A stretch of 64,000 nucleotides of DNA. Origin: Hygrophila difformis (taxonomy: Eukaryota; Streptophyta; Magnoliopsida; Lamiales; Acanthaceae). Position numbers and translations under genes: made by a program. Of the stretch, positions 12,705 to 25,997 are shown one piece after another (position 1 is the first letter of the stretch; each line of letters opens with the position of its first letter). The notes below the pieces were generated by a model. The model saw nothing but the letters and a program-made list of their open reading frames with translations, was not told the DNA's origin and did no database searches. Location: the NCBI GenBank assembly GCA_030278955.1, contig JAOANR010000014.1, positions 19,222,068-19,286,067 on the forward strand, written 5' to 3'.

Positions 12705-13908
12705 GGTCACATGTACAAGAGTAGTATTAATAGACTTGAGTTGAGTGGCACAAACACTCAAAACGATCAAATAAGAAGCAAAAAATTTTCCTTGCATAAA
12801 TGAACATGGAAATTGATCTTGCTGAATAGCGAAAATAAAAATTATTGGCAGAGTTTCGAAAAGTTTAGACATAACCATTGTGTTTGTAAAATTTAAAATG
12901 GTTGAATCGTTTAAATGTAACCATTGTACAGTCACTCGGAGCAGGAAAGCTCTTTCAGTGCCAAATAGTCCACTTAAATTCATAAACAAGGGTTATTTTA
13001 CCAACTTGAAATGAATAAAATAGATTTCTCAAATTTGAAAAAAAAATATAATTCCTCAGCAGAAAACAAAAAAGTAGAATCAATTTGTTATGCCTTAGTA
13101 ATTGTATAATGAATCATCCTGAAAATATTGTACCATCTTACACAATAAAGAAGCACAACATAGGCTAAGCAGGTCTGTACACAATACTTGCAGTCCACTT
13201 ATCATTCATTATGCCATTTTTCACTTTCAACAGGTGAACAGTACTAAAAAAGAAAATTCAATAAGTACAATCTTAATAATCAATGACTTCCCATAACATT
13301 TTCCTAAATGCCAATATGCAGTAATACCACATAACCTATATTTCCTAATAAATGGATTAATTCCGAAATTATGATCTGGATAAGTTCAACGGGTTAGGAT
13401 ATTTTTTTATTTTTTTTTTCTGAATTAGAGGTTCTGAATCTCCATCCAACGTAATATCACAACCTCTTATCTATCCTTTTTGTAATGATGTGCAACTAAC
13501 AAGCATATGGGGCTAAATAGGCATTATTCTTTATGAAGCTTGGCAGAAGAGACAAATACAACTTTTAGTTTCTTTCGACAAGCAGCAACATACTATGACC
13601 ATATTATTATCTATCTTTATTGTATACTTTCGTCTCATTCTAATTGTTATGTTGCCCTTTGACACGTATGGTGATACATATTTTTAATGATTAATAACAA
13701 GATCTCACTTGACTATGTTTTTTTTATGTAACAATGATAAAAATTTGAATCATAGTTAAACAGTAAATAATGACAAAAAGTGATCCAAAAGAAATATAAT
13801 GAGATAGAGGTAATACAACATATGCATGCCCGTCTCCAATAATTTTAAGGCCAAAACAAAAATTTAAAAATATATTTTTATGAAAATTTTCTGGGCCCTA
13901 ACCATATA
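12705..13908. other. Intergenic spacer between reductase copies 2 and 3
   Basis: AT-rich DNA with no supported gene or complete mobile element. The 151-aa minus-strand open frame at 12534-12989 overlaps the last exon of copy 2 and has no recognisable domain. Confidence 0.7.
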
Positions 13909-14170
13909 CTCCCTCTGTTTTTTTGTTGTTTAGCTACATTGGAAGTTTTGTCACTATTCATTGAATTACTTTGATTTCAATTTTTCTCATAGCTATACAA
14001 GTTAAAATATAGTCAAGTGTGATCTTGTTATATTCGTCTCGTCATGTAGTTTTTAAATACGGAACTTATAGAATTTTTACTTGTACCGAACTTGAGTTAT
14101 TAACGATTTAAAATGTGCATTGGACTGCGTGCGATGTGGGTCCGTAGCAAACAAATAAAAACGGAGGAAG
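13909..14170. mobile_element. Stowaway-like MITE
   Basis: A 262-bp element with ends CTCCCTCTG and CGGAGGAAG in inverted orientation, flanked by TA on both sides (13907-13908, 14171-14172). Stowaway elements are non-autonomous Tc1/mariner relatives with CTCCCTC ends and TA target duplications. Confidence 0.75.
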
Positions 14171-14364
14171 TATAAGTTAAAAGTACTAGTATGGTTTTTT
14201 TCCGATTTTAGACAAGGGTTGTTTTTTTTTTTCTTTTCGATTTTATGTGTTTTTTAAAGGAATGATCAATTTTTTAACATCATAGTGGTACTTTTACTAA
14301 TTATATGTGGATTCGGATTCGAGTCAACTTTGCTTTTAATTAATATAGTCTCACATTTTCTAAA

Positions 14365-14604
14365 AATTTTAACGGACTCACAGTGCACGCAGTTTAATGC
14401 ATAATTTAAATCATTAATAACTCAAATTCGGTATAAGTAAAAATTCTAAAAGTTGGATATTTAAAAACTACTCGATGAAATAAATTTACGAGATCCCACT
14501 TAGTTATATTTTAACTTGTATAATTATGATAAAACTTTAAAACAAAGTACATGTATGAATAATACCAAAATTTCAAATGTTACCATTTATCAAAACGGAG
14601 GGAG
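14365..14604. mobile_element. Related Stowaway-like MITE, inverted and truncated
   Basis: The reverse complement of this segment aligns with the element at 13909-14170 over much of its length (shared blocks such as TACAAGTTAAAATATA). It ends in ACGGAGGGAG next to TA (14605-14606). Its other terminus is not recognisable. A further short MITE end (ACGGAGGGAG/TA) stands at 14700-14711. Confidence 0.6.
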
Positions 14605-14739
14605 TATCGAATGTATTTGGGAAGCTTTGAGTCTTGACTCTTTATGTTTTCAACGTTATGAATAAAATGGTCTCGGCCCTCCTTTCTATCGAAAAAAAAA
14701 CGGAGGGAGTATTATTTTGATGAATGAAGACGTGTTCTA

Positions 14740-14929
14740 CTCCCTCCGTCCCACTCCAAGTGTCTTGTTACTGTTGGGCACGGGAATTAAGGCATAGTTG
14801 GTTTGTGGGTATATGGTGGGGTCCACATAGTTGTTGGAGGGGAAAATTATTTCTATTTATAGAAAAAAGATATTTATAATAGGACATCCAAAAATAGTAA
14901 GTAGGACATTTGAAATGGAACGGAGGGAG
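14740..14929. mobile_element. Stowaway MITE in the promoter of reductase copy 3
   Basis: A 190-bp element starting CTCCCTCCGTCCC and ending GGAACGGAGGGAG, flanked by TA (14738-14739 and 14930-14931). It lies 93 bp before the start codon of copy 3, just upstream of its likely TATA box (CTATAAATA, 14958-14966). It could change expression of copy 3, but that is inference. Confidence 0.9.
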
Positions 14930-14957
14930 TATTATTTTAATAAATTTATTTAATATC

Positions 14958-14966
14958 TATAAATAT
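14958..14966 (+). promoter_or_regulatory. Putative TATA box of reductase copy 3
   Basis: CTATAAATA lies 57-65 bp before the start codon, between the MITE and the gene, and would give a very short 5' leader. Confidence 0.45.
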
Positions 14967-15022
14967 GTTAATTGTGTATACAATTCTACTAAATTTCAAG
15001 TGACGGCTGGTGAGCAGTGACA

Positions 15023-16907
<1,885 letters not shown>

Positions 16908-16965
16908 GATCCCATGTGCAAGACTTTTAATGGGATTGATTTGGAATGGATTAAAAGAAAAGAAC

Positions 16966-17578
16966 TGTTAACCCCAATATTTTAAGCCCGACAAATTAGG
17001 CCCAATGGATTTAGTCCAATCCATTTTCCGAGAGGCCCAATCCAAAGGCCCATTAAGCTAAGCCCAATCGAGAAGCCCGGTCCAATTTGTGAGTTATCCG
17101 GATAATGACCAAGTGATGAGATGCCGCCATCTAGTTCAAGATTTATCCGATGACCAAGTGGTGGTGAATAGCTGGCTAGACATTGGAGAGAATCTCGCAA
17201 CATTGGTAGAATGGCAGCAGATTTGGAAGTCAGCCATCATCCATGGAGAAGAGATCACGGCAGCATTAATGAGGCGCCATCAAGGGAGAATTTCATGGGA
17301 TGTTACCAAGCCTGGCAGCTTACCCATTCTAGGTGTCGTAGTCTGCCTCTATTAATACAACATTAGTGGCATCTCAAAGGGCATCCACACACCCCCAAGA
17401 GGAATCGCACTTTCATTATCTTTACTTTCTGCCATTTCCTTTCTGCAAGTTTTCTTTCGTGTTTTTCCATTCTGCAATTTTTCATTTCTTTACAGCTTTA
17501 TTTAAATTCTTGTCATTCCCTTCAGTGAATCTTGTAATCATCTTCAACAGTATTCAATCAAAAAATTCTTGGTTAACA
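16966..17578 (+). repeat. 5' LTR of the young non-autonomous element
   Basis: 613 bp, TGTTAACCCC…GGTTAACA, same length as the right LTR at 20876-21488. It contains several GCCCAAT-rich stretches near its start and an AT-rich downstream half. Confidence 0.95.
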
Positions 17579-17581
17579 AAT

Positions 17582-17599
17582 TGGCACGCCCAGTGGGAC
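17582..17599 (+). other. Primer-binding site
   Basis: TGGCACGCCCAGTGGGAC starts three bases after the LTR. The related element at 42226 has nearly the same sequence (TGGCACGCGCAGTGGGAC) at the same spacing, which supports a shared tRNA primer. I did not assign the tRNA. Confidence 0.75.
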
Positions 17600-17631
17600 A
17601 CGAGATTGAGACCATATCCGCTTAGGAGTGT

Positions 17632-19321
17632 ATGCTACTTAGATCTGGACGAGTAGTAAGGGACTTGACTCAAAAATTCGAAAAAATGTCGCTACAAGAG
17701 AGCACATGGGTTAGAACATCCTCTGAGAACGCCGATAATACGGCGAGCACTTCTCAACCACAACAGGGAACAATGCGAATCCCTACCCTATCTGAGCAAA
17801 TGCGGCTATCGATGACTGAATCGATGGCCGAATTCATGCCTTTACTCACAAGGCACCTAATGGATATGTTGCGGCCTGCCATGGCCGACCAAATTGACAA
17901 GATTTGTGGATCATTATGTACCCAACAAGATGGATCTGCTCCAGCACATGGCACTATTGTGCCGCCATGTCCAGGGCCGTCTGGCGGCCCACAGCGGAGT
18001 TGGGGAATCACACTTGGCCAGCCGCCATTCCCGGAGTCCGGAGGCCTGGCCACTTTGCCCCCATTCCCATATCAGGCCACCTATGCTTTCACTCCTGCGG
18101 CACCTAGCATGCCGAACTTCGGTTATACGACACCTCCCGTGCCGATGTATGCTTCATCAAGCTGCTTGATGGCGGCCAGCACTATACCAGGCTGTACGAC
18201 AATCCCCGATGCATCCGGCATGGCACTACGTCAAGCGACGGCAGTGCCCCTAAACCCTAGTTGGATGCCGCCGACGGAAAGGGGGCAGGCACCACAACCA
18301 TATGAAGTGGCTTTGACACCTTCCATGCCTCCCACATCTGCTATGCCTGTACCGGCGCCCGCACCAAACCCTAGTTGGATGTCGCCGGCGCAAGGGAGGC
18401 AGGCACCACAGCCATATGGAGTGGCTTTGACACCTCCTACGCCTCCCACAGCCGCCATGCCAGTAGCGTCTCTCCCACCGAACCCTAGTCCGATGCCTAG
18501 GGGGGCAGGCGCCACAACTATGTGGAGTGGCCGCGACACCTGCCACACTTCCAGCCGCCATGCCTCTTACACAGGCACCGGCGGTCTCGCCCGAGTTGCT
18601 GGCAGACGTAATGCAGCAACATTTTGGGATTCAACTAAGGCCGATGGAGCGGCCTACATATAGGAAGCCATACCCTGATTGGGTAGACACTATGCAGCCG
18701 TACCCCAAGGGCTTCAAGATGCCCGAGTTCACCACCTTCTCAGGGGATGATGGCAAGTCCACTGTAGAACATGTGGGCAGGTTTACTGCTCAATGTGGCG
18801 AAGCAGCGGCCAACGATTGGCTGAAGCTAAGGTTGTTCAGCTCATCTCTGACTGGACCTGCATTCACATGGTTTGCTTCCTTGCGGCCTAACTCAATTCA
18901 AAACTGGGCCGATCTCGAACGGGCATTCCATGACAGGTTTTACACGCCACTGTCACAGGTGAGTCTCGCGGACTTAACTAATGCCAAACAGTTTACCAAT
19001 GAGGCAGCAAGTACATTCATTAATAGATTACAGCGACTCAAGAGCCGATGCACAATGATGGTCCCTGATAGGGAGATAACCAACGTTGCAGTGGCAAATA
19101 TGTTGCCAAAACTGAAAGAGCATTTAATGGTGCAGGATTCCACTAATCTTGCCCAGCTGGCCGAGAGAGCGGCCCGCTTGGAAAAGTTCCTTGATGAACT
19201 AGATGAGGAGCGTCTACCTATACACGGAACTCGTTTTGAGAAATTGAAACACGATAAAAAGGAAAACGAACCAAGGATGGTGGCTAATGCAGTAATCATG
19301 GGTAGTAAAAACCCTGGCTAG
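17632..19321 (+). pseudogene. Ty3-type gag gene with a one-base frame break
   Basis: The first frame (17632-18663) starts MLLRSGRVVRDLTQ and is Pro/Ala-rich, with about three tandem units of roughly 40 residues that share PNPSWM and GQAPQPY motifs (18250-18530). The second frame (18527-19321) continues the protein in another frame and has the Retrotrans_gag domain: YRKPYPDWVD, FTTFSGDDGKSTVEHVGRF, LTGPAFTWF, FHDRFY. The last proline-rich unit runs out of frame at a run of six G (18500-18505), where comparison with the neighbouring repeat units suggests one extra base. No zinc knuckle or protease follows; the frame stops at 19321. Whether the break is a mutation, a sequencing slip or programmed frameshifting cannot be told here. 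Confidence 0.85.
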
Positions 19322-19344
19322 TAGCCCTGAAACACCATCGACAG

Positions 19345-20775
19345 CGGCCATGGAGGCCGAATAGTTGCTGGCGTATGAGTGGCGGCCTGAATGATGATGG
19401 CGCCTGGCTGAGGATGGTGGCCTCACTGACCACGCGTGAAGGTGGAGGCATGGGCAAAAGCCAATGGCGGCCGGGCGAAAGCGAATGGCGGTTTGTGCCC
19501 CCAGGATGGCGGCTGGAAGCTGAGTGGCGGCCTGAGTTCTCTGCTGGCGGCCCGAACTGATGAGGATGGCTGCTGGCGGCGTCCAAGCTGGCGGCGAGAT
19601 GGGGGGCTGGCGGCGCATGGCAAGGCCAAGGCTGGCGGCTGGCGGCCAGGCTGGGCACTCATGTGCTTGGCGGCGTTCGAAGACTCCTGGCGCAGGCTGG
19701 CGGCTGGCGGCCTCAAGCAGAGAGTTGGCGGCCCGTGATGGTCTGGCGGCGCACGGCAGGGCCAAGGTTGGCGGCTGGCGGCTAGCTGCACACTCAAGGG
19801 CTTGGCGGCGTTGGCTTGCGGCGTTGGAAGACTCTGGAGCACGCTGGCGGCTGGCGGCTTCAAGCAGAGAAGTTGGTGGCCCGTGATGTTCTGGCGGTGC
19901 ACGACAAGGGCAAGGCTGGCGGCTGGTGGCGTTTGAAGACTCTGGCGCGAGGCTGGCGGCCAAAGAGAGATGTTGGCGGCCCGTGCTTGGCGGCGCAAGA
20001 GCTGCCTGGACGGCTGGCAGCCAAGGTGATGTTGGCGGCCCAAGTGATCAAAGCTGGCGCCCTAAGAGAGATGCTGGCGGCCCGTGCTTGGCGGCGCCTG
20101 GCTGGCAGCCAAGGTGATGCTGGCGGCCCGGGGTGGCGTCCCGAACAGATGGCGGCCTGGAGCCGGAGCTGGCGGCCGGAGATGAGGCTGGCGGCCCAAG
20201 TGATCAAAGCTGGCGGCCAAAGAGAGATGTTGGCGGCCTGGCTGGCAGCCAAGGTGATGCTGGCGGCCCGGGTGGCGTCCCGAACAGATGGCGGCCTGGA
20301 GCTGGATGGCTGGCGGCCCAAGTGATCAAAGCTGGCGGCCGAAGAGATGCTGGCGGCCCGTGCCTGGCGGCGCAAGAGCTGGCGGCGATGCAGGTGGCTG
20401 GCGGCTGGGCAATGCTGGCAGCCGAGCAAGGCAAGGCTGGCGGCCGGGTGACGCTGGCGGCCCGTGGAGATGCTGGCGGCCGGGCGACGCTTGGCGGCTC
20501 GTGGAGCTGTTGGCGGCACTCGAGCGAAGCTGGCGGCCGGGTGATGCTGGCGGCTCGTGGAGCTCGAGCGAAGCTGGCGGCCGAGCGAGGCAAGGCTGGC
20601 GGCCGGGTGATGCTGGCGGCCCGTGGAGATGCTGGCGGCTGGGCGGCGCTGGCGGCAAGCAACAGTTGGCGGCTGGAGCGTGGCTGGCGGCCAGGGCAAT
20701 GCCTGGCGCTCAATAGACCAGGTTGGCGGCGCTTACAAGCTGGCGGCCGAGGGGTTGGCAGCACTCCAGCAGCGC
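19345..20775. repeat. GC-rich minisatellite built on a CTGGCGGC core
   Basis: About 1.4 kb in which CTGGCGGC or close variants recur every 9-30 bases, with longer higher-order units such as one containing GTGATCAAAGCTGGCGGC (20043, 20200 and 20322 regions). It sits between gag and the 3' LTR where pol would be. The lack of stop codons gives overlapping open frames of 100-280 residues on both strands, rich in Gly/Trp/Arg or Pro/Ala; I do not regard any as a gene. Confidence 0.9.
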
Positions 20776-20875
20776 TTGAAGACTCCTGGAATGAGCTTAA
20801 TGGGTCAGGCTTGTGATTCAAACGCGCAGATCTGTCTTAAAATGCTAATCAGACAAATTGCGCGAGGGGGGCATC

Positions 20876-21488
20876 TGTTAACCCCAATATTTTAAGCCCG
20901 ACAAATTAGGCCCAATGGATTTAGTCCAATCCATTTTCCGAGAGGCCCAATCCAAAGGCTCATTAAGCTAAGCCCAATCGAGAAGCCCGGTCCAATTTGT
21001 GAGTTATCCGGATAATGACCAAGTGATGAGATGCCGCCATCTAGTTCAAGATTTATCCGATGACCAAGTGGTGGTGAATAGCTGGCTAGACATTGGAGAG
21101 AATCTCGCAACATTGGTAGAATGGCAGCAGATTTGGAAGTCAGCCATCATCCATGGAGAAGAGATCACGGCAGCATTAATGAGGCGCCATCAAGGGAGAA
21201 TTTCATGGGATGTTACCAAGCCTGGCAGCTTACCCATTCTAGGTGTCGTAGTCTGCCTCTATTAATACAACATTAGTGGCATCTCAAAGGGCATCCACAC
21301 ACCCCCAAGAGGAATCGCACTTTCATTATCTTTACTTTCTGCCATTTCCTTTCTGCAAGTTTTCTTTCGTGTTTTTCCATTCTGCAATTTTTCATTTCTT
21401 TACAGCTTTATTTAAATTCTTGTCATTCCCTTCAGTGAATCTTGTAATCATCTTCAACAGTATTCAATCAAAAAATTCTTGGTTAACA
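20876..21488 (+). repeat. 3' LTR of the young non-autonomous element
   Basis: 613 bp, practically identical to the 5' LTR, followed directly by the AGAAC target duplication. Confidence 0.95.
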
Positions 21489-21648
21489 AGAACAAAACAG
21501 TAGGAGTACTAAATAGTCAATTGTTGGCATGTTTTAAGATTTCACATTATGTTACATCATGAAAATTTCGTACTAAATAATTGTGTCGTGGCTAGATCCG
21601 TGGGAAGTTTAGCTGGATATGCTAAGTTTTATTATTATTATTATTATT

Positions 21649-21812
21649 ATTTTGGTAAAGATTGACATTAATGTTTCGGCAAAAATGTATTGGAGCTCAA
21701 GCCAGACAAATTACAAAAGGGAATAAAAGGGATAAATAGCGGGTCCGGTAGGAATCAAACCCTAAACCATAAGATTGGAAGTTATGTGAAATAATCACTA
21801 GACCAAGTCCTC
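21649..21812 (-). repeat. tRNA-derived SINE, minus strand (same insertion as 1066-1216)
   Basis: Same position and sequence as the SINE downstream of copy 1, with a few substitutions, so it predates the duplication. Confidence 0.65.
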
Positions 21813-21842
21813 ATTCCCACCTAAGTTGTCTAGTTTCCCGTG

Positions 21843-21845
<3 letters not shown>

Positions 21846-21896
<51 letters not shown>
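21846..21896. repeat. (TTA)n microsatellite
   Basis: About 17 uninterrupted TTA units. Confidence 0.95.
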
Positions 21897-21955
21897 TGAA
21901 TATTGTTTAAGGGTGATAAAGTCCTTTTAGACTTGAGAGGATGATGGCTTAAGAC

Positions 21956-22595
21956 TAGAGTTGTAAAACGAGCCGTACCGAATCAAGTTGTGGCTATTTG
22001 AATTGGGCATGTTAAGGGATCGAATTTTATTTGTGTTCGTTCGTTAAGGAATTTTAGCCTAAAGTTATGTTCGAGCTCAGCTCATAACAAAGTTTGTGAG
22101 CTCGAGCTCGAGTTCTTCTCGGCTCTTTTCGTTCAAACGAGCCAACATACTATTTTATTTGGTTCGGCTCGTTTAGCTCGAACTCAACTCATTTGTGCTT
22201 GTTTGAGCTCGTTCAGCTCAATTATTTAAAAATGATCTAAATCTAGTTATTTAAAATTAAATTCATGAACACATACCGTCAAATTCAAATAAACAAGTCT
22301 ACATATTCTCATATTCTCATTCAAGTAATAAACACAAGTCAGAATTTTAATTTATATAAAATAAATAATGACTAAATATAATGCAAAAATATATATCCTC
22401 TTAACAAACATATACAAATAATTTTAATTTGTTTGCAAACAAACTAAAGCTTGTGTTCGTTCGTTAAGCAAACGTGCTCAGATTTGTGTTCGAGCTAGGT
22501 TCTTTAAGATTCACAAATGAAGAATTAACGTTCAAACACGAGTCCGCCAGCCAAGCTTTGTATATTACGAACAATTTATTTGTTTTTCACCTCTA
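21956..22595. mobile_element. hAT-like non-autonomous element
   Basis: Ends TAGAGTTGTAAAACGAG and, in reverse complement, TAGAGGTGAAAAACAAA form imperfect terminal inverted repeats. Flanking 8-mers CTTAAGAC and CTTATAAC match at six of eight positions, fitting an aged hAT duplication. The interior is rich in GAGCTCGAGCTCG-type palindromic motifs and has no transposase. Confidence 0.55.
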
Positions 22596-23699
22596 CTTAT
22601 AACCGAATGACCAAGTCATCGATTGATTTGAATCGCTGTCCATTCCTTACAGAATGGGACCAGTAATGAGGACACACAAAACTATTTCTTGATCAAGGCA
22701 TTCTGAACTCTGAAGCCTCGAAAGTTTCCTTTAAGATGGACGCAATTACAAATTGTTCAAACAAGGAAATTAATTACTTTTTTTTTTAATAAGTTAATGA
22801 CACTGAATGAAAGAAAATGAGTGGATGTGAAGCACCTTCAAATTCTTAAATTTCGATATCACAATTGGAGTGAAAAAGATGGGAATCGTTTTTTGAAGGA
22901 AAAATATTTTCTTTACATCCATTTTACTCATTTGGTAAGAAAGATCTCATTCACATCTCTTACTTGGACCCATGAATTAAAGGTTATCTATGACAAGGAA
23001 TTAGATCCAAAACTAATCACTCGAGAATTTGAAGTGCATTTAATAACTCCATTTTTTTTTGTAAAATACTATTAAAAAATTATAAAATTGACTGAATTTC
23101 AACTAAAATGAAATTAAACTAATTTAATGTTCATTATATATGACATGGATTACTTCACATTACATTTTAGACTAATTTGATATTATTTTTAAAAAGAATA
23201 CTTTTAAAAATTAAATTAAGTACTTCTTGATTCATTTAAATATTTTTTAAATGAAATTAAACACACTCAGCATATAAAGGCATCATTCATCATCTAGCAT
23301 AAAAAAGCATAGACAATCATTCATCATCTAGAATCATACTAATTCATCAGGCATCATTCTGCATCATCCAACATATCTGATACACATTCATTCATACAAA
23401 TCAGGTAGATAGAGAAAGAGACCAGGAGACTGAAAAGTGAATGCGGAGGCAGAAGACTCCAATCCCAAGGAATATCTGAGAAGATTTCTACACCGGGTGT
23501 TAAATTTTACAATTGATGAATTCATGAACATGCTTTTCTTTATTTTGTTTTTGAAACTCTATAAATTCAGGTTAGACTAAAGTCACTAAACCCATCATTT
23601 GGGGAGACAAAAATTTTGATATTGTTTTATGTTGGTTTTATTAATATGAATTTCTTTAAGTTTATTTTGACTTGTTCAATTTTTGTGTGTTTGGAAAGA

Positions 23700-23732
<33 letters not shown>

Positions 23733-24443
23733 CTGAAATTGTTCAATTCATGTGTTTTGAGTGAGTGTACTTGACCACTAGGGTAAGTCATCATCCCCAA
23801 TTTAATAAATAATTGAACTGGTGATATATATTGTTTGAATGATTGAAAAATACTTAAGCAAAAAAAATTTAAAAATTGATTCTAATATTAGTAACTTGAA
23901 AAAAAAAACCCTAAAATTGTTAGAATCCATCTTAGGATAATTACTTGCAAGAAATTGAGAGATGAGTGGATGGAGAGATTGTTCATAGATTAATTTTAGG
24001 TAGGCATAAAATTGATTAAAAATTAGATTTTTATATCCAATCAACTTGCCAAGTAATTGGGGATAGGGACTTGCCCTAGTGGTCAAGGCTCCCGACTCCC
24101 AACATATAGGTTGGGGGTTCGATTCCCCACTCGGGCCCCCTATCCCGCCCCGGTGATCCTCATTCATCATCTAGCAGATTAAATTACCTCACTCTTTTTC
24201 TTTGTAGCATTCATTGCAATAATTTTATCGCCTAAAATTTAATTAATTGGATCATTAGGAATATGATGAAACTGAACTATTCATGTCTTTTAATTTCATT
24301 CACGGGAAAGCATTTGGTAAATTGTTGACAATTCCCTATTCCCTGATGATTCGATCCGGTTTCACCGGTTTATTAATTGGACCGTATACTGTAGATTGTG
24401 TTGGAAAATAATTCACACCCCAACTTTAGAACACACACACATA
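22596..24443. other. AT-rich intergenic DNA
   Basis: No gene is seen. It contains an (AT)n run at about 23706-23731, three copies of TCATTCATCATCTAG (23285, 23318 and 24161 regions), and a SINE head at 24059-24150. Confidence 0.7.
24059..24150 (+). repeat. SINE head with tRNA-like promoter
   Basis: CCCTAGTGGTCAAGG (A box) and GGGTTCGATTCCCC (B box) about 35 bp apart, same family as the SINE at 10316. The short flanking parts do not form an acceptor stem, so it is not a tRNA gene. Confidence 0.65.
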
Positions 24444-25669
24444 TCTAATATATATATACGTGGCTTTCTAATGAATAGTACTATTAACGAGGAATAGTAC
24501 TATTTTCTTTCGCTCAAATTATGAACATTGCCCTCGCCATTCTTTATCTATCTTCCCCTCGCCATTCCCGATTTTGTCAAATTTTCTTCTCCGCCTTGTC
24601 CATCGTGTTGCCCTTAATCTTCTCTCCAATTCCATCGTGTTGCCTCCGCCCGTCTTGCCCCCGCCCCGGTCCGCCCGAAATATTTCCGTCGTGCGAGCCT
24701 CCCCACGCGCAACCAGGCCCCGCCGCTGCCCATTACGTTTTTGTCTTCCTCTCCGACCAATATTTGCTTGCTCCATTCTAAGGGCTCCGTCGATTCTCGC
24801 CAAAACCCAGCTCTCCGTTTCGTCCGTTGTTTCGCCTTCCGCCTTCGAGCGCCTTATTTTCGTCGCCCTAATCTCCTCTGTTGCGACCCGCCCGTTCCGA
24901 CAAAGAGATTGCCGCCGCTGCCGCTCAGGGCTCGCCCGAGCTCGCATCCTCTTCCGCTGCAATCGCCGTCGGGTGCCGCTCCTACCTCCGCCTCAGCGGG
25001 CCGTCGTCGACATTGATGCTCGACCAATTCCGCAAGCGTTTGGTATATTCCTCATTCGATCGAAAAAGGTGCAATCTTCCCAACAATTTGCAATTTTCAT
25101 TATTCCTATTCTTATGGAGATTCTGCTCACTTCAACGCTTGAATTATCAGTAGGGTAATCGACTTTCAGGAAATTCAAGCGTTTGGTATATTCTTTTATT
25201 CTAATACCCCCAACTAATCGATTTTCATTACCACTGCAATTCCTTTCTCACGCTTGAACTTAAACTGATTTTGCTATATTACTTGTCCATTTCCACCGTG
25301 GCCTCCCCAATGATATAGGCTATTGTTTGGTTCTTATCTTGAACTGTGATTTAGGCCTTTGCCCGCTCCCCCCAACTGGATGACCTCTTCTTTCTACTGA
25401 AAGAGTTATTATAGTTGTTTGTTGAATTCAATTGTGGTAATTCTTTGGCAAAATCTTGACTTCGGGGTTCGAACTTTGGTAAAAATATGAGTTCTAGATT
25501 GTGTGGTCCCGCTCGCGTTATTATTAATATCTTTTTACCATTGATCTGCTTTTGTTTCATTTTTTCTTTGATTTAGTGAAAATTGTGCAACTATACTACT
25601 CAAATACAGTGTAAGATTACATGCTTAGTGGTTTTGAATTCGTTGTATGGAACGTATCTTGTTAGGCTC

Positions 25670-25995
25670 AATAGTGTTGAATATGCAGCTGTAAAGGCGG
25701 TTGCCACACCTGAGTCAGCTATGGAATTGCCCCTCACAGAAGAAAATGTAGAGTGTGTGCTGGATGAATTTGGCCCTATCTCATAGCTGACGGTGGTAAT
25801 GTCGCTTTACATGAAATTGATGGAAATGTGGTGAAATTCAAGTTACAAGGAGCATGTGGCTCCTGTCCAAGTTCTGTGGTGACAATGAAAATGGCCATTG
25901 ACCGTCGTCTAATGGAAAAGATACCCGGAGTTGTTGCAGTTGGGGCTATACCAGATGAGGAAACACGTCTACAGCTGAATGAAGATAACTTATAG
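25670..25995 (+). pseudogene. NFU: NFU (NifU-like iron-sulfur scaffold) gene fragment
   Basis: The translated segment VEYAAVKAVATPESAMELP, then [11 protein letters not shown], begins a plastid NFU2/3-like protein. Such proteins carry iron-sulfur clusters for photosystem and other plastid proteins. After a frameshift near 25772-25785 it continues with [18 protein letters not shown] and the cluster-binding CGSCPSS motif (CxxC, about 25856-25876), then [14 protein letters not shown]. It ends at a TAG (25993-25995), where a complete protein would run on into a second NifU-like domain. The frameshift and truncation make it non-functional. It lies in the same direction as the Helitron, which explains its presence as captured host sequence. 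Confidence 0.88.
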
Positions 25996-25997
25996 AA

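Larger units (their letters stand above)
16966..21488 (+). mobile_element. Young non-autonomous LTR retrotransposon (gag plus GC-rich minisatellite, no pol)
   Basis: Two 613-bp LTRs (16966-17578 and 20876-21488) begin TGTTAAC and end GTTAACA. I find one difference between them by eye (near 17050 versus 20960). The element is bordered by the perfect 5-bp direct repeat AGAAC (16961-16965 and 21489-21493). A primer site starts three bases inside the left LTR, and a purine stretch (GCGAGGGGGG) precedes the right LTR. The interior holds only a gag-like gene and a GC-rich repeat. No protease, reverse transcriptase, RNase H or integrase is present, so it must rely on a partner. The gag resembles Ty3 elements. 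Confidence 0.95.
21489..21955. other. Continuation of the copy-3 3' flank
   Basis: From about 21500 the sequence matches the flank of copy 1 from about 925 to 1215, including the exon-3-like remnant (21593-21633) and the SINE (21649-21812). The similarity ends near 21800. No gene. Confidence 0.85.

Noticed and set aside
19214..20821. Overlapping long open frames (up to 279 aa) on both strands
   Set aside because: They come from stop-free GC-rich minisatellite; composition is repetitive Gly/Trp/Arg or Pro/Ala, no domain, and frames overlap on both strands.
24059..24150. tRNA gene
   Set aside because: A and B boxes are present but acceptor and anticodon stems do not form, and related copies elsewhere carry a SINE body.
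24574..25158. 194-aa Pro/Arg/Ser-rich frame at the start of Helitron A
   Set aside because: It overlaps other frames of the same GC-rich sequence and has no recognisable domain; more like a captured leader region.
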